This document shows positions 42,758 to 53,789 of a DNA stretch of 64,000 bases, in pieces. This DNA is from Paraescarpia echinospica (Eukaryota > Annelida > Polychaeta > Sabellida > Siboglinidae). The notes beneath the pieces are model-generated. The model was given only the letters and a program-made list of their open reading frames with translations, searched no databases and was not told where the DNA came from. Position numbers and translations under genes: made by a program. The stretch lies in the NCBI GenBank assembly GCA_020002185.1, contig CM034533.1:68112119-68176118 (forward strand). The letters are read 5' to 3'. The stretch's first letter is position 1. Every line of letters begins with the position of its first letter.

Positions 42758-42914
42758 TTTATTTAATATCTTAAACAATGACATGAGTTTAGGCGTACAT
42801 CCTGTAATAGGATTTGTTGTTGTGTAAAAGATCAACAAGATACAGTACATTAAGTGACTTTTTTATCGTTTTCTTCTTAAATTCACTATTTAAGAAATAG
42901 TCATACCACACTAT

Positions 42915-42965
42915 TGTAACGTGAGATTTACCATGAACACAAATCAACACATATTAATGATGAGA
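42915..42965 (+). repeat. About 50-bp direct repeat, left copy
   Basis: ATTTACCATGAACACAAATC... closely matches 45335-45390 (GATTTACCATAAAGACAGATC..ACACATAT..TTAATGATGAG). The pair encloses 2.4 kb including the 33-bp array and a DUF4806 relic, and could be the ends of an insertion. Confidence 0.5.
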
Positions 42966-43019
42966 TGACCTCTCTCTCACATACACAATCTCTCTCTGTC
43001 TCTGTCTCCCCAGCTAGCA

Positions 43020-43580
43020 CAACAACCATCAGCCAACCATGTGCCAACTGTTGGCACAACATTGGGGATTTTGGTTGGTCCAACGGTACTTTGCTAGTTG
43101 GTTAAATGTTGCCTCAACCTAACAACATTACGTTGGGCCAACCTCAACGGGGGACAGTTCCAACATTAGCCCAACCATTTGCCAACAATCAACCAACGGT
43201 GCCCCAACCATCAAGCAACGTTTCCCCAACCATTTGCCAACCATCAACCAACATTGCCCCAACCATTTGCCAACAATCAACCAACGGTGCCCCAACCATC
43301 AAGCAACGTTTCCCCAACCATTTGCCAACCATCAACCAACATTGCCCCAACCATTTGCCAACCATCAACCAACATTGCCCCAACCATTTGCCAACATTCC
43401 CTCAACCATTTCGAACCATCAACCAACAGTGCCCCAACCATTTGCCAACCATCAACCAACATTGCCCCAACCATTTGCCAACGTTCCCTCAACCATTTCG
43501 AACCATCAACCAACAGTGCCCCAACCTTTTGCCAACCATCAACCAACGATGCACCAACCGTTTGCCGATTTTCCTCCAAC
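43020..43580 (+). repeat. 33-bp CCAACCATTTG minisatellite
   Basis: Repeats of a roughly 33-bp unit (CCAACCATTTGCCAACCATC...) with half-unit variants, strongly C/A on the plus strand. The left flank holds GTGCCAAC-T-GTTGGCAC, an 8-bp palindrome of the same motif, and TTGGTTGG copies in the opposite strand sense. Several overlapping open frames here are artefacts. Confidence 0.9.
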
Positions 43581-43599
43581 CTTAAAAGACGACAACATT

Positions 43600-44360
43600 T
43601 ATGATAGATATATTCATTTTATTTAAAATACATTTAATAGCGTTTACTTGCAGTAAGTCCAATAGTAATAGAGTACAGCTAAATGCACACCAATACTGTG
43701 TAACATCAAATGTTTACAGTACAGCGATGCACGTAATATACTTAGGTATTAGAAAACTTAACAGTATACACCATAATAACGATGTGTATTGTAATCATAT
43801 CTAACAATCATAATGATGTACTGGCACCATAAGTCTAATTCACAGATAACTTTACTGTATATTTAAAAGCTACACTGTAGTGTCAAGGAAACAATCATAT
43901 TAATTGTTCACAGACATCAAGACTGTGATCATAATGAAACTTCTGTAATCATCCTAAAAATTATAATACTGTTGTAACATCACAATTCTAATTAAAATCC
44001 AAACTCGGTTATTGTCTATTTTAAAGCTACTCCAAAACAAATAATCCAAATTATTCTGATAGACATCAAGAATGTAGCTATAATGATACTTCTGTAATCT
44101 TTGAGTAACAATCCTTAACTTGATAACATATTTGAACTGGACTAATGTATTCATGTGTACATTATGCTAAAAATAGAAAAGTTAAGTTTTCATATTCTAA
44201 GACACATTCTGGTATAGGTTAACATAGATATACATTTCACACAAATAATATGCTACACCTAACACATTGTCTTTAAAAATACGAATACCCTGTAATAGAA
44301 CAAGTTTATAATAATTTTACAGATACAACTAAGACAGTTAAGTTGCAGTTCTCTCCTCAA
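43600..44360. other. AT-rich gene-free stretch
   Basis: No coding or RNA feature recognised. Two loosely similar segments (around 43900-43960 and 44060-44110, both with GACATCAAGA.TGT and ACTTCTGTAATC) suggest an old internal duplication. Confidence 0.45.
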
Positions 44361-44364
44361 CCTA

Positions 44365-44500
44365 AGGTTGCTGCATCAGTTCCCTCCCTTGTTCTCTCTG
44401 TTGCCTGTCGCCATCACGATCTGCTGCAAACCGCAACCACTGACCTTCTTTTGCTTTTTTAATGCAGATTTGATTATTTTCTAATCTGTCCAATACTGTC
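44365..44500 (-). pseudogene. DUF4806 C-terminal relic 2
   Basis: The minus strand reads IKSALKKQ, then after a frame change QWLRFAADRDGDRQQREQGR and a stop shortly after. This is the same conserved C-terminal helix as at 10930-11116, with the tryptophan intact. Only this last exon is recognisable. Confidence 0.5.
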
Positions 44501-44509
44501 AATCAAACC

Positions 44510-45830
44510 TGGTTTGTTGTGGACTATGTCAATATGACAGTTGAATGATTTTGCCGTGGTCTACACCTTATCACAACAGTGCACCTGGAATGTTGTTGGT
44601 GCTCTGTGAACAATTTCTATACATCAATTTCTAAAACCAACCTGTTCAATTTAGAAATAGGTTCTTCAAACACGAGAATGTAACTTGATAGTTATATAAA
44701 TGTAGTACCATCAAGCAACAGTCGGGTATAACCCAGAAACTAAGACAGGCTTTTTACCCTGGCCTAGACACAGCCGACAGGAGTTAACTAGCACCATGAT
44801 CAAACTTGCACTACGTAGCCCAATTGGAAAGACACTAAGCACCACCCCACACAAACCGGTCCAACATGTGAGTTAACCTTAATACTTGTTAACCTTAAAA
44901 CCCTGCATTATCACAGGCAACACATTACCTGTACCATACTACTCAACTAAAAAAAAAACATTAATAACAGATCAAACCAGTTAAGGATACACCGCTGAAA
45001 GAGAAAAAATTTAACATTATTAATGAGTCCGCAATCTTCAGCAATGTTCCTGCCATTGTTCATGTGCCTCGCACATATCTGTTGGAAGCGGCTCCAGTGT
45101 TCTACACATCAACAGCAACAGAAAATTGTGGTCTAAAACATTCACTGTCTCACTCGTCCACCATAACAGAAAAGTCATCAGTCTCAGCATCACGCCTGCA
45201 GTGCCTTGATGTAGACGACTCGAGTCGTTGCTTACACCGCGAACATTCTGTCGGACTGTAGATATGTCGCCTACTTGCGACGCTCATCCCAGCTGGGGTT
45301 TAATCAGCCATCTTCATCCCACTTGTGACGCCATTTTGTAATGGGGGATTTACCATAAAGACAGATCAACACATATATTAATGATGAGTATCATTTATTG
45401 TATGAAATCTAAAATACAAAATAAACCCCAACTGGGAACGTCTAACACAGCCCCTGAGCAGCGCTTAGTGCAATCAGAACGAAACCTTGTTAGAAAATAC
45501 TGGAGCATTACATCTGTCCAGCTTCGCTCAGAAACTCTGTGATGGCGTCTCTTGCATAACCCTGGCTTATTGACCGGGGTATGACCCTCGCTTGGTGACT
45601 GCTCGGGAAACTGACACAGCAGGGGAACAACCCATGTGAGAATGGGGGTGATTGTGAGGCCGCGGAAGACTCGTACATCAGTAAATGCCCCATATGCTAC
45701 AGTGGCGCCACCTGTACAGATAGTAAATCTTGTGTTTGTCGATCGTGGGATAACGATCAACTGATTGCTGGAACGGTACTAAAATGCATCAAAACATCAC
45801 TATGAACCCTTTGGTCCTCTATATATTATA
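44510..45830. other. Gene-free stretch
   Basis: No recognisable gene. It includes the right copy of the 50-bp direct repeat (45335-45390). An open minus frame at 45395-45760 shows no family signature. Confidence 0.45.
45335..45390 (+). repeat. About 50-bp direct repeat, right copy
   Basis: Partner of 42915-42965. Confidence 0.5.
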
Positions 45831-45837
45831 TTTGTGG

Positions 45838-46015
45838 AGCTTAGTGATGCAGTAACTAGAGCAACAGACTCCCAATCGAGAGAAAACGGGTTCAAATCCT
45901 GTGATGCAGTGTCAAACCTTGGACAAGTTTGTTCATTCTACATTGTTCCAGTTCACTCAACTGTATGAATGAGTACCTGGCTATTAACAGTGGTGGATGA
46001 TTGTGTACAAAGTCT
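45838..46015 (+). mobile_element. tRNA-derived SINE
   Basis: The head shows an A-box-like GCAGTAACTAGAGCA and a B-box GGGTTCAAATCC about 45 bp later, as in tRNA-derived SINEs. The body reads CTACATTGTTCCAGTTCACT and AATGAGTACCTGG, a conserved central domain found in several invertebrate SINE families. It is not a functional tRNA: the acceptor stems do not pair. Confidence 0.6.
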
Positions 46016-46538
46016 TCATGCATTAATTGTAGCATGGCTGAATGCTTTCCATAGAAGGCGAGATGGTGTTTGATTGAACAGGTCTGCCAGGGAGTAAAGT
46101 ATAAAGACCTTTGAGCAGTTCTAATGACTTGTTATGGATAAATGAATTATGCATATAAAACCAACCACCCATTAATATTTGGAAATTCCATTTTCCTGAA
46201 ACAATGTCCAGATTCCAAGGTTTCTGGATTAGTGAGATCCAGATTAACGAGATTCTGTTGAGATGAATGCTCCAACATATTGCTCCATTTTGCAGGTACG
46301 TCCATTGGTTCGTCAACTGGTTTCCGTGGCAACGGGTACATAGAGTTGCCCCTGCGTCTGCTGTCCCACCGGAGCAGTCTTCTTCTTCTTCCGGTAATCC
46401 ACTACCGTCATTACTGACGACTTCGTGGATGGTGTGGTGTTTGTTGCGTGCGCCAGGTGTGCATATGTGCAGTGCTGGTTGTAACTGTTTATAAAATCAT
46501 GTGCGAGTGCAAGTTAAAACAACAGAGGTCACTCTTAG

Positions 46539-48060
46539 TTAGACTTTGTTTGTGCCAGTGTTGGCAAGGCACTGCTTGAAAGCATCTAGGGAGGGAGATT
46601 GAACTGATTGGGCGGTTAGGTTATTCCAGGGTACTATTGTGGCTATAAAAAAGGAATGTTGGAAAGCCTGTGTTCGGGAACGTTGAACCATTAATTGGAA
46701 CGGATGTCCTCTGCGCCCCTCAGCTAAGAGTTCTGTGGCGCAGTGGGTACGGGCTGGCTTTGTGTAAAGGCTGGCATGGATGTCGACTAGGCCGTTTTGA
46801 ATTTTGTACATCATGTTAAGCCTCGCAAGACATCTGCGCTGTTCTAGGGACTGCCATTGCAATTGGTGGAGCATGGAGGTTGGGCTGCTGTGGCGCCGCC
46901 AGTCACCATAGACGTATCTGGCAGCATGCCTCTGTACCATCTCTAGTTTGTCGATGTTTCGCTTGGTGGCAGGGTCCCAGACGGCAGAAGCGTACTCTAT
47001 TGTTGGTCTGACGTATGTCTGATAACAGTATGATTTAACTGGTCTAGGGCAGTTGCTGGTGTTTCGGTTAAGGAAGGCAAGGGTGCTATTGGCTTTCTTA
47101 GTGATGGCGTCCACATGGTGGTTCCAGGACAGTTTCCTATTGATGTTAACGCCTAGGTACTTTGCAGTGTTTTGTAGGTGTTCTCCTGTAGACGCTGCCA
47201 CTTGCCTAGCTTTCTGCCGTTTTGATTTGGGGATGTGGTCTATGGCTAATGAAGCTAAGTTTTGTTGTGATTCTTAAGATTTCATGGAAGCTCATGAGCC
47301 ATGTCCCATTCCTGCCTATTGAGTCCTCCTGCAGGTGCACTGAGTCTTCCACGCTGCTGATTCTGCGATACAGTAGACTGTCATCTGCATACAGTTTGAT
47401 GTTTGATGTCACGCAGTTTGGTATGTCGTTGATATAAACTAGGAACAGCAGCGGTCCTAACACAGTGCCCTGCGGGACGCCTGATAGCACGGGGGTCTCT
47501 TTGGAAGAGCTTCCATTCACTAGTACTCTGTGTCCGGTTGTGTAAGAATGATTCGATCCATTCTAGGATGTTGCCCCGGACCCCGTAGTATTTTAGTTTT
47601 AGTATGAGTCTGCGATGAGGCACTTTGTCGAACGCCTTGCTGAAATCAAGGAGTATACAATCCATTTGCCCCCCCTCATCGAGTGTGTGAGCTAAATCAT
47701 GTAGGGTTCCTAGAAGCTGTGTCTCTGTGGATCGCTTCTTCCTGAAGCCATGCTGGTCATCTGTGAGGATGTGGTTATCAAAATGTGTCATGATGTGGGA
47801 GCGGACTATGTGTTCAAGGAGTTTGCATAAGACAGAGGTTAGGGAGATGGGGCGGTAATTTTCAGCTTTCCCTCTGTCGCCCTTTTTGAATGCTGGTACT
47901 ACGTTTGCTTTTAGCCACTCAGATGGGGTGTGTTGTTGAATGGAGGCCTGGAATAGGAGGGTTATTGCGGGGGATAGCTCATCGGCAGTTTCTTTCAACA
48001 CTCTGGTGGGGATCTCATCAGGTCCTGTAGCTTTATGTGGGTTTAATCCCAGCCATGAGC
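46539..48060 (-). pseudogene. Reverse transcriptase domain of the CR1-like LINE
   Basis: Fragments give a complete RT. KETADELSPAI..LLFQASI, NYRPISLTSVLCKLLEH, DDQHGFRKKRSTETQL, DCILLDFSKAFDKVPHRRLI (48001-47530); SGVPQGTVLGPLLFLVYIND and the active site LYADDSLLY (47520-47206); then KYLGVNINRKLSWNHHV, RPTIEYASAVWDP, KLEMVQRHAARYV (47201-46539), ending at a stop. Frame changes near 48030, 47530 and 47200 inactivate it, but motif residues are intact, so the element is young. The RT type (GVPQGTVLGP, YADD) fits the CR1 group. Confidence 0.8.
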
Positions 48061-49395
48061 TTGTTCACTCCTTTAACGGTTATGTTTATGTCTGGTAGTG
48101 TGGGGTATGGGCTGGGGCCTAGGCTGGGTAGGGGGCCTTCTGGTTCTTTTGTGAATACCGATGAGAACTGCTCATTTAGTATATCGGCTTGTGTTTTATT
48201 GTCACTATGTGTCTGACCATCTCTCTTAAGGGGGGATACTCCAACGTTGTCACTGCGCTTTGATTTGACATAAGTCCAGAGCTTTTTCTTAGCACTGGAA
48301 CCTCCATCTGTGATTAGGCCATTGACATAGCGGTCGTGTGCTTGTCTACAAGTGCGCTGTAGCTCGTTTTTCAAGCTGCGGTATCTTTCCCATTTCTGGG
48401 TTTGTTTGGCTTGAGTGTATGCTCGCTGCTTACGTTTTGCTAGCCGCTTGATTTGTGCGTTTACCCATGGTTGGTTGCGTCTAGTTGAGGTCATCTTAGT
48501 TGGAACGTGCCTGTTTGTAAGGGATTTCAGGCCTGTTTTGAGAGACTCCCATATCTCTTCCACTGGTGATTCTGCTGAGAATTTGTCAAGGATTGATGAT
48601 GACAGTCTGGCGGCTTCTGCCTTTATTTCTGTGATGTTTACTTTGGACCAGAGGAAGACTTTTCTCCTGGTTGGTTTGGTGCGTGTGACATTAGCTGTAG
48701 CTTCAAGAAGGATTGCTGCATGGTCACTCACGCCGACTATGTCCTCAATTCGGCTTACAAGGGATGGTCTGTTTGTGAAAATTAGATCTAAGCAGTTTTT
48801 TTCTCGAGTGTTTACGTGGACTATTTGATCCAAACCTAGGTCGGCTTTCATATTCAGAAAGAGCTCATTGATGGGTTTAGGATACCGAACTTTGTAAGGG
48901 GCTGGTTTGGTGGAGTCAGTTAGCCAGTCAATGTCGGGCAAGTTAAAATCGCCGCATACCCAGAATGTAGCTCTGGGGTTTGATTGCATGAGGGAGGCAG
49001 TGGTCTCTCTTACGTATGTGGCCATAGCGACGTCTCTGTTAGGGGGCCGATAGACGCCGACAACAATTACAGGTGGTTGGTTGTGTGGCATTTTGATTTT
49101 GCATGCTGATATCTCGCTTCCAGTGTGGTTTTCGTTTGTTATAGGGATGTCTTCTGCTACAATATCATCTTTAATTGCGATGAGGGTTCCACCGTACCCA
49201 TCGCTAATGTTCTCATCTCTGTCTTTTCTAGATATTGTATGGTAGCCAGGTGGTAGGAATTCGGGATCTGTTGTTGTGCTTGTGAGCTGGGTTTCTGTTG
49301 CTACAATAATGTCTGGGGAGATAGATTCTGTGGTGAGTGCTAGTGTGTGCCTTTTTTTAAAAATGGATTGGGTGTTGGCTACTAGGATCCTTAGT
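48033..49395 (-). pseudogene. Apurinic endonuclease domain of the CR1-like LINE
   Basis: From near 49395 the minus strand reads ILVANTQSIFKKRHTLAL, IIVATETQLTS and DGYGGTLIAIK. It then enters the long frame 49091-48033 with VGVYRPPN, FWVCGDFNLPDIDW and VGVSDHAAILLE. N-T-Q/E-T-Q, GDFN and SDH are the catalytic blocks of LINE endonucleases. Just upstream ORF1 ends at a TAA in the frame one base away, and this frame is open through the overlap. Expression by -1 slippage or a simple indel could therefore link them. Confidence 0.75.
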
Positions 49396-49951
49396 ATGTT
49401 TTTGGTAGTAGGTGGTGGTTTGGTGTAGCTTTGGGTGATGAGGTGTGGAGAGGGCTGCCAGGGTGGTCGTGGAGTTGGTCGGGTTCAGACAGGGCACTGT
49501 ATCTATTAAATAGTGACACATCTGGGTGGTAAAAAAGAGTTGAATCCGTGAAGTTGGGTATCCCGCATCTGTCGCATTGCCATGGTGTTTCGGGTTTTAG
49601 ACCAAGGAAGACTATAGTTGACATGCCTAGGCATGATTTATGATACCAGGTGTTGCAGTCGTCACAAGCAACTAATGGATTCGTTTTACACCACATGACT
49701 GCACGTTCGCATATTCCACACAAGAATTTTGGTTTTCGTTTGTTTTTTTGGGTGTATAGGGTTGATTGGGCTCTTTGACGGGGACCAGGGTTCAGCTCTA
49801 CATCTCCACTGGTGAGGAGCGTGTGAATTCCGGATGAGGTTAGGCCGGAACGAGTGACGTGTACATTTGCATCATCTACCTTGGATCTGACTGTGATCCA
49901 GAAATTAATTATAATGACAAAATATACTACTAATGTGCCACCAGATGCCAT
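49391..49951 (-). CDS. LINE ORF1: 2A motif plus PHD finger
   Basis: A 186-residue protein. Residues 6-21 are hydrophobic (TLVVYFVIIINFWITV), like a signal anchor. Residues 45-57 read LLTSGDVELNPGP, a full match to the 2A ribosome-skipping consensus (DxExNPG|P), with the break expected between Gly56 and Pro57. A PHD-type zinc finger follows (CGIC..AVMWC...PLVACDDCNTWYHKSCLG..PWQCDRCG, about residues 75-130), typical of CR1 ORF1 proteins. Skipping would release a 56-residue leader and a finger protein starting with Pro. 2A sequences at the N-terminus of CR1-type ORFs are known in several invertebrates. Confidence 0.8.
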   Translation of the reverse strand: MASGGTLVVYFVIIINFWITVRSKVDDANVHVTRSGLTSSGIHTLLTSGDVELNPGPRQRAQSTLYTQKNKRKPKFLCGICERAVMWCKTNPLVACDDCNTWYHKSCLGMSTIVFLGLKPETPWQCDRCGIPNFTDSTLFYHPDVSLFNRYSALSEPDQLHDHPGSPLHTSSPKATPNHHLLPKTY

Positions 49952-49979
49952 TCCAATAAAACCATGTGATTGTAAAAAT

Positions 49980-50490
49980 TTATACTAAACTTTTAAAAGT
50001 GCAGGGGTCGGGTTAGTGCAATAGAACCAAATACTAGGTTATATGATAGTCTTAGAACTAGTCCTGGGCCGACTCAGGACATAGATAAAGGGCCTGTTAG
50101 TGACTCAATATGTAGTAGAACAGAGGAGGGAAGAATAATCCATTTTTAATGGTTGCAAGCTATGCCTATGTATCTTTTTTGTTTATGCCTATACGCTGAT
50201 TGATTAAGTTGTGTTGGGGATGATTTGATTTCGCGCGCTTTAATTCTTGTTTACACCTCCGCCATCTTGTTTTGAAAAGTTTGGGCTGTTGTTAAGCAAA
50301 ATAATTTAATAGTCTAAGACTTGGGGATGATAGATCGTAAGTTTACTTATATGCACGCTTAGTGGTGATGATAATATTGTTCGCCTGCCAACCTGGGATA
50401 ATGACAATCACTAGAATTTGTGTAATTAGGTGCCAACGTAGGAGCGGGTAAAAAGAAAAGACAACACCTGACGCATGCGCACACACCAAA
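49980..50490. other. Gene-free stretch
   Basis: Upstream of the LINE 5' end and of the first LamG exon. No promoter or coding signal was recognised. Confidence 0.4.
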
Positions 50491-50498
50491 AAAGTCAG

Positions 50499-50638
50499 GT
50501 GGAGGAGGTGATAGAGATGACTGTCTCCACTGACCAGTATGATGGTCTGCTGCTGTGGCACGGTCAGAAGCCTAGCACCAGTCGGCGGGGCAAAGACTAC
50601 CTCTCTGTCGTCCTACATGGCGGCAAGGTCGTCTTCAG
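50499..50638 (+). CDS. LamG domain exon 1 (plus-strand copy)
   Basis: A 140-nt exon with donor TTCAG|GTCAGT at 50638/50639 and a weak acceptor AAGTCAG|G at 50498. It encodes 46 residues plus two bases: IEMTVSTDQYDGLLLWHGQ, then KDYLSVVLHGGKVVF. This is the beta-sandwich start of a laminin-G domain (compare FxTxxxxGLLLYxGQ..DFIxxxLxxGxVxF), as found in perlecan, agrin and related extracellular matrix proteins. Phase 2 matches the next exon at 51129. Exons upstream would lie left of the LINE or outside the window. Confidence 0.65.
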
Positions 50639-50859
50639 GTCAGTTGGTCGGAACAACTCGTTTCTGGTATTATGTATATCTAGTATATGAGTCGGTTTTC
50701 AAATAACTTAATAATCAGGAGGTAATCTCTGTCGCTTTTAAATATCATCAGCATTAATGTCTTTTGACATCTGAATAATAACTAGTATTGAAGTTATTAA
50801 TTATTGTTGTTTTAGTCTGCTTGAAGACCACACAAAACCGATTGTGTTGGACAGTAATA

Positions 50860-51128
50860 TATTGTGTGTTACTGTGGTTGTAAGAACTGGGAAGTAATAA
50901 TTATATTGTGTGTTGCTGTGGTTGTAAGAACTGGGAAGTAATAATTATATTGTGTGTTGCTGTGGTTGTATGAACCTGGAAGTAATGTATTATGTGTTGC
51001 TGTGGGTGTATGAACCTGGAAGTTATGTATTGTATGTTGCTGTGGTTGTAGCCATGAACTGGGATGTAATGTATTATGTGTTACTGTGGTTGTATGAACC
51101 TGGAAGTTATGTGTTGTTGTGGTTGTAG
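50860..51128 (+). repeat. 44-bp intronic repeat, about 6 diverged copies
   Basis: Diverged copies of TGTGTTGCTGTGGTTGTA.GAACTGGGAAGTAAT lead directly into the acceptor of the LamG exon at 51129. They resemble the junction TTGTAG|CTATGAACTGGGAAGT itself. The minus-strand counterpart at 61262-63480 has about 50 copies. Confidence 0.8.
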
Positions 51129-51212
51129 CTATGAACTGGGAAGTGGCCCAGCCAACATCAGCTCGGTGGACAGAATAGATGACGGATGCCCACACACCGT
51201 CACCGTTAGAAG
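51129..51212 (+). CDS. LamG domain exon 2 (plus-strand copy)
   Basis: Acceptor GTTGTAG at 51128 and donor AGAAG|GTAACA at 51212/51213 enclose 84 nt. The first base completes a codon with exon 1 (AG+C), then YELGSGPANISSVDRIDDG and PHTVTVR, ending in phase 2. This is the LamG strand pair Y-D-L-G-S-G-x-A...DGxWHxVxVxR; here the expected Trp before HTV is Pro, preceded by Cys. An almost identical exon, same length and phase, lies inverted at 61272-61189. The following exon on this strand is unclear. Confidence 0.7.
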
Positions 51213-51229
51213 GTAACATCACATGACGC

Positions 51230-52360
51230 CATTATATGGTTGTGTGGTCAACATGTACTTCCCGGATTTTTTGTTAAGGAGAGATATGGCAGCTAGATAG
51301 AAATTTTTTTTAAATGCACAATTAATGCACTATTTTGTGTCCAGGTTGTAGAGTATGTCATTGACTAAAATATATTGAAATTTTTTCTGCCAGACCCCCG
51401 TTTCCGTGGCAACAATCAAAGATGGCCGTCGGAGAGAGAAAATACCATAAATTGGAAACATTGTAACTCCTCCAATAATCCAGTAATCAATGTAATTCTG
51501 TCATGTTATTATTTAGAACACCTCACTCTATGCAATGTCGAAGATATATTTTATGTATTGTCATTATTTAAAAGTTTTTAAAATGTTTAAATTTTTTTGG
51601 TAAAAATCCATATTTTTTATTATGATTAGTATGTTCAGCATATAACTAAAAAGAAAAGAAAAAATATCTCGTTGACATTGCATAGAGAAGTTAGCAAGGA
51701 TCACATCAGTTAAAATTTCATATATATATATATATAGCATGATTACGGGCTGTCAAAGATTCGGTAATGGGATTTATCACATGACAGAAGCATACTCTAT
51801 CCATGAATAAAACTTAGAGGTATATCAATGTTATAAAAGAGATCTTTATTAATAGTAAACATAGAAAGACAGACAGAAAGTATTTATTTTGACCATCATA
51901 AGTACATAAACTACAATATAATATTCATTGTAAGGTCAGGGAGGCTCCCATTAAGACAATTATATGCCGCTATCATGGGAGCCACCCTGCTGATGTAACA
52001 ATTATATGATTATCACGTGATCAACTATATACGTACATATATGTGTACATAGTATATACATAAATTAGTTTAAACAAATGCAAAATCATGTCTTGTTTAA
52101 GAATGACAGATGTAACAGTTAGAAATATGACAACATGATTAATAATTCTTGATAAAGTAATTTGTTGTATAAGTGAAAAAAAGCTATGTATAGACATTTT
52201 TTTATCAAGGATGATATTAGGAGTATTGTTAACAGTTTGTATAATGTTGTGTCTCATGTGCTTTTTTATATGCTATCAGAATACAGAATAATCACATTTT
52301 TAGAATTGTTGTAAAAAAATGTCATTTTAGCTGCAGTGTCTCCTTAATAAACTAACCATG
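51230..52360. other. AT-rich intron-like stretch
   Basis: AT-rich with a short TA microsatellite near 51720. No coding content recognised. Confidence 0.5.
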
Positions 52361-52368
52361 GGCGTGGG

Positions 52369-52515
52369 ATTCATAGATTTATGGGGGTACTTTGTTGGGA
52401 GAGAAGATATGTACATGAGAGATGGCCTCCATCTAAGTGGAAAGGGGGCAGCAGTATTCTCAGAGAATCTGCTGCGATCTGTTGACAGTGGGACAGGTTG
52501 CATCTATTTAAACTA
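52369..52515 (+). pseudogene. CR1 ORF1 esterase-domain end
   Basis: Plus-strand residues GVGFIDLWGYFVGREDMYMR, then DGLHLSGKGAAVFSENLL and a stop. RDGLHLSGKGAAVF is the DxxH block of the SGNH/esterase domain found in ORF1 of many CR1 elements. Only the last 45 residues remain. It overlaps the start of the ORF2 frame that follows, so it is part of the same 5'-truncated element. Confidence 0.65.
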
Positions 52516-53787
52516 AATTCGCAGGGGGGACTTGCAGAGAAGCCTGAAACTGGAGGCATAGATAAAGACAGCAAAAATAATTCAGCAAAGAACAGTCTAG
52601 AAAACTGTTCTGAAGCTGGGTATAAATGTGTTTGTTTAAATGCAAGGAGTATAGTAAACAAAAGAAATGAACTAAACATTATGGTAGAAGATATTGACCC
52701 TCACATAATAGGTATAACCGAATCATGGGCAACCACCGATATATCAGATGCCGAATTGGGACTGACAGGATATGTAATGTTTAGGAAAGATAGAATAGGA
52801 AGAAGGGGAGGTGGAGTTATTTTATATATTAAAGAATCTATCCAGGCTTATGAAATAAAATTAGACAGAGAAGCAGATTGCGAAGAAGCTGTTTGGTGTA
52901 ACATAGTTACAGGAAACTCAACGTTAACGGTTGGATTAGTTTATCGAAGTCCAAACATAAGCATAGAAGAGAATGAAAAAATACAAAACGCTATAAGGGA
53001 AGTGAGCAAACGAGACTGTGTTATTATGGGGGATTTTAACCATGGGCATATAAAATGGAAATCTCTACAGAGTATGGGTAGTGAGGACCACAAGGTTTTA
53101 GTACAAGATAGTTTCCTTTCTCAACATGTGCTAGAACCAACCAGGGGAGAGAATGTGTTAGACATAGTTTTGTCCTCACAAAATGAATTAGTTGACAATG
53201 TCAGGATATGTGAGCCACTGGGGAATAGTGATCACAACCAGATACATTTTATCATCAAAGCAAAATCGGAAAGGAATAGTAAAAAGCAGTACAGGAGAAA
53301 TTTCCACAAAGGAAAATACAAGGACATAAGGAAATATTTAGCAAAGATAGACTCGAATAACACACTGAAGAATAAGACAGCAACAGAATGCTGGAATATC
53401 TTAAAGAATGAAATAGAGTGCATCGTAGATAAATTTGTTCCCTTTAAAAAACAAGGGAAACGGACCAGAAAGAAATACTTATCGAAAGAAGCCATTAGAA
53501 AAATTAAGTATAAACAAATGATGTGGAAGTCATATAGACGTACTGGAAATGACGAAGACTACAACATTAATAAAGAAGCACTAAACCAAGCTACAGCTGA
53601 AATTAGAAATTCAAAGAGAAGCTATGAACATAAATTAGCTTGTAATATAAAACATGACAGCAAGAGTTTTTATGCGTATTTTCGAAGCAAACAGAAAGTT
53701 CAGGATAAGTTTGGTCCTCAAGAAGATAGTGCTGGAAATATAATATCAGAAGGATTCTTAATGGCAGAAGACCTGAATGAGTGGTAA
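52498..53787 (+). pseudogene. CR1-like LINE endonuclease ORF, 3'-truncated
   Basis: A 429-residue open frame with endonuclease blocks KCVCLNARSIVNKRNEL, IIGITESWA, GGGVILYIK, VGLVYRSPN, CVIMGDFNHGHIKW, LDIVLSS and GNSDHNQI, then a lysine-rich linker to about residue 420. The catalytic N/E/D/H residues look intact. The RT is absent because the frame ends at 53787, where another LINE endonuclease fragment begins on the opposite strand. Base composition is A-rich on the plus strand, unlike the other LINE at 46.5-50 kb, so it is a separate family. Confidence 0.8.
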
Positions 53788-53789
53788 AT

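Larger units (their letters stand above)
46510..49970 (-). mobile_element. Near full-length CR1-like LINE with 2A motif
   Basis: On the minus strand, ORF1 (PHD finger), then apurinic endonuclease, RT and C-terminal domain occur in the expected order over 3.4 kb. The element is interrupted by a handful of single-base shifts but not by large deletions. Separate entries give the parts. It lies in reverse orientation about 0.5 kb from the first LamG exon. Confidence 0.85.

Noticed and set aside
43106..43626. Several overlapping ORFs rich in Pro, Asn and Thr
   Set aside because: Frames of the 33-bp CCAACCATTTG repeat; composition reflects the DNA repeat.
45395..45760. 121-codon minus-strand ORF
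   Set aside because: No domain, no splice context and no repeat origin; likely chance in GC-richer sequence.
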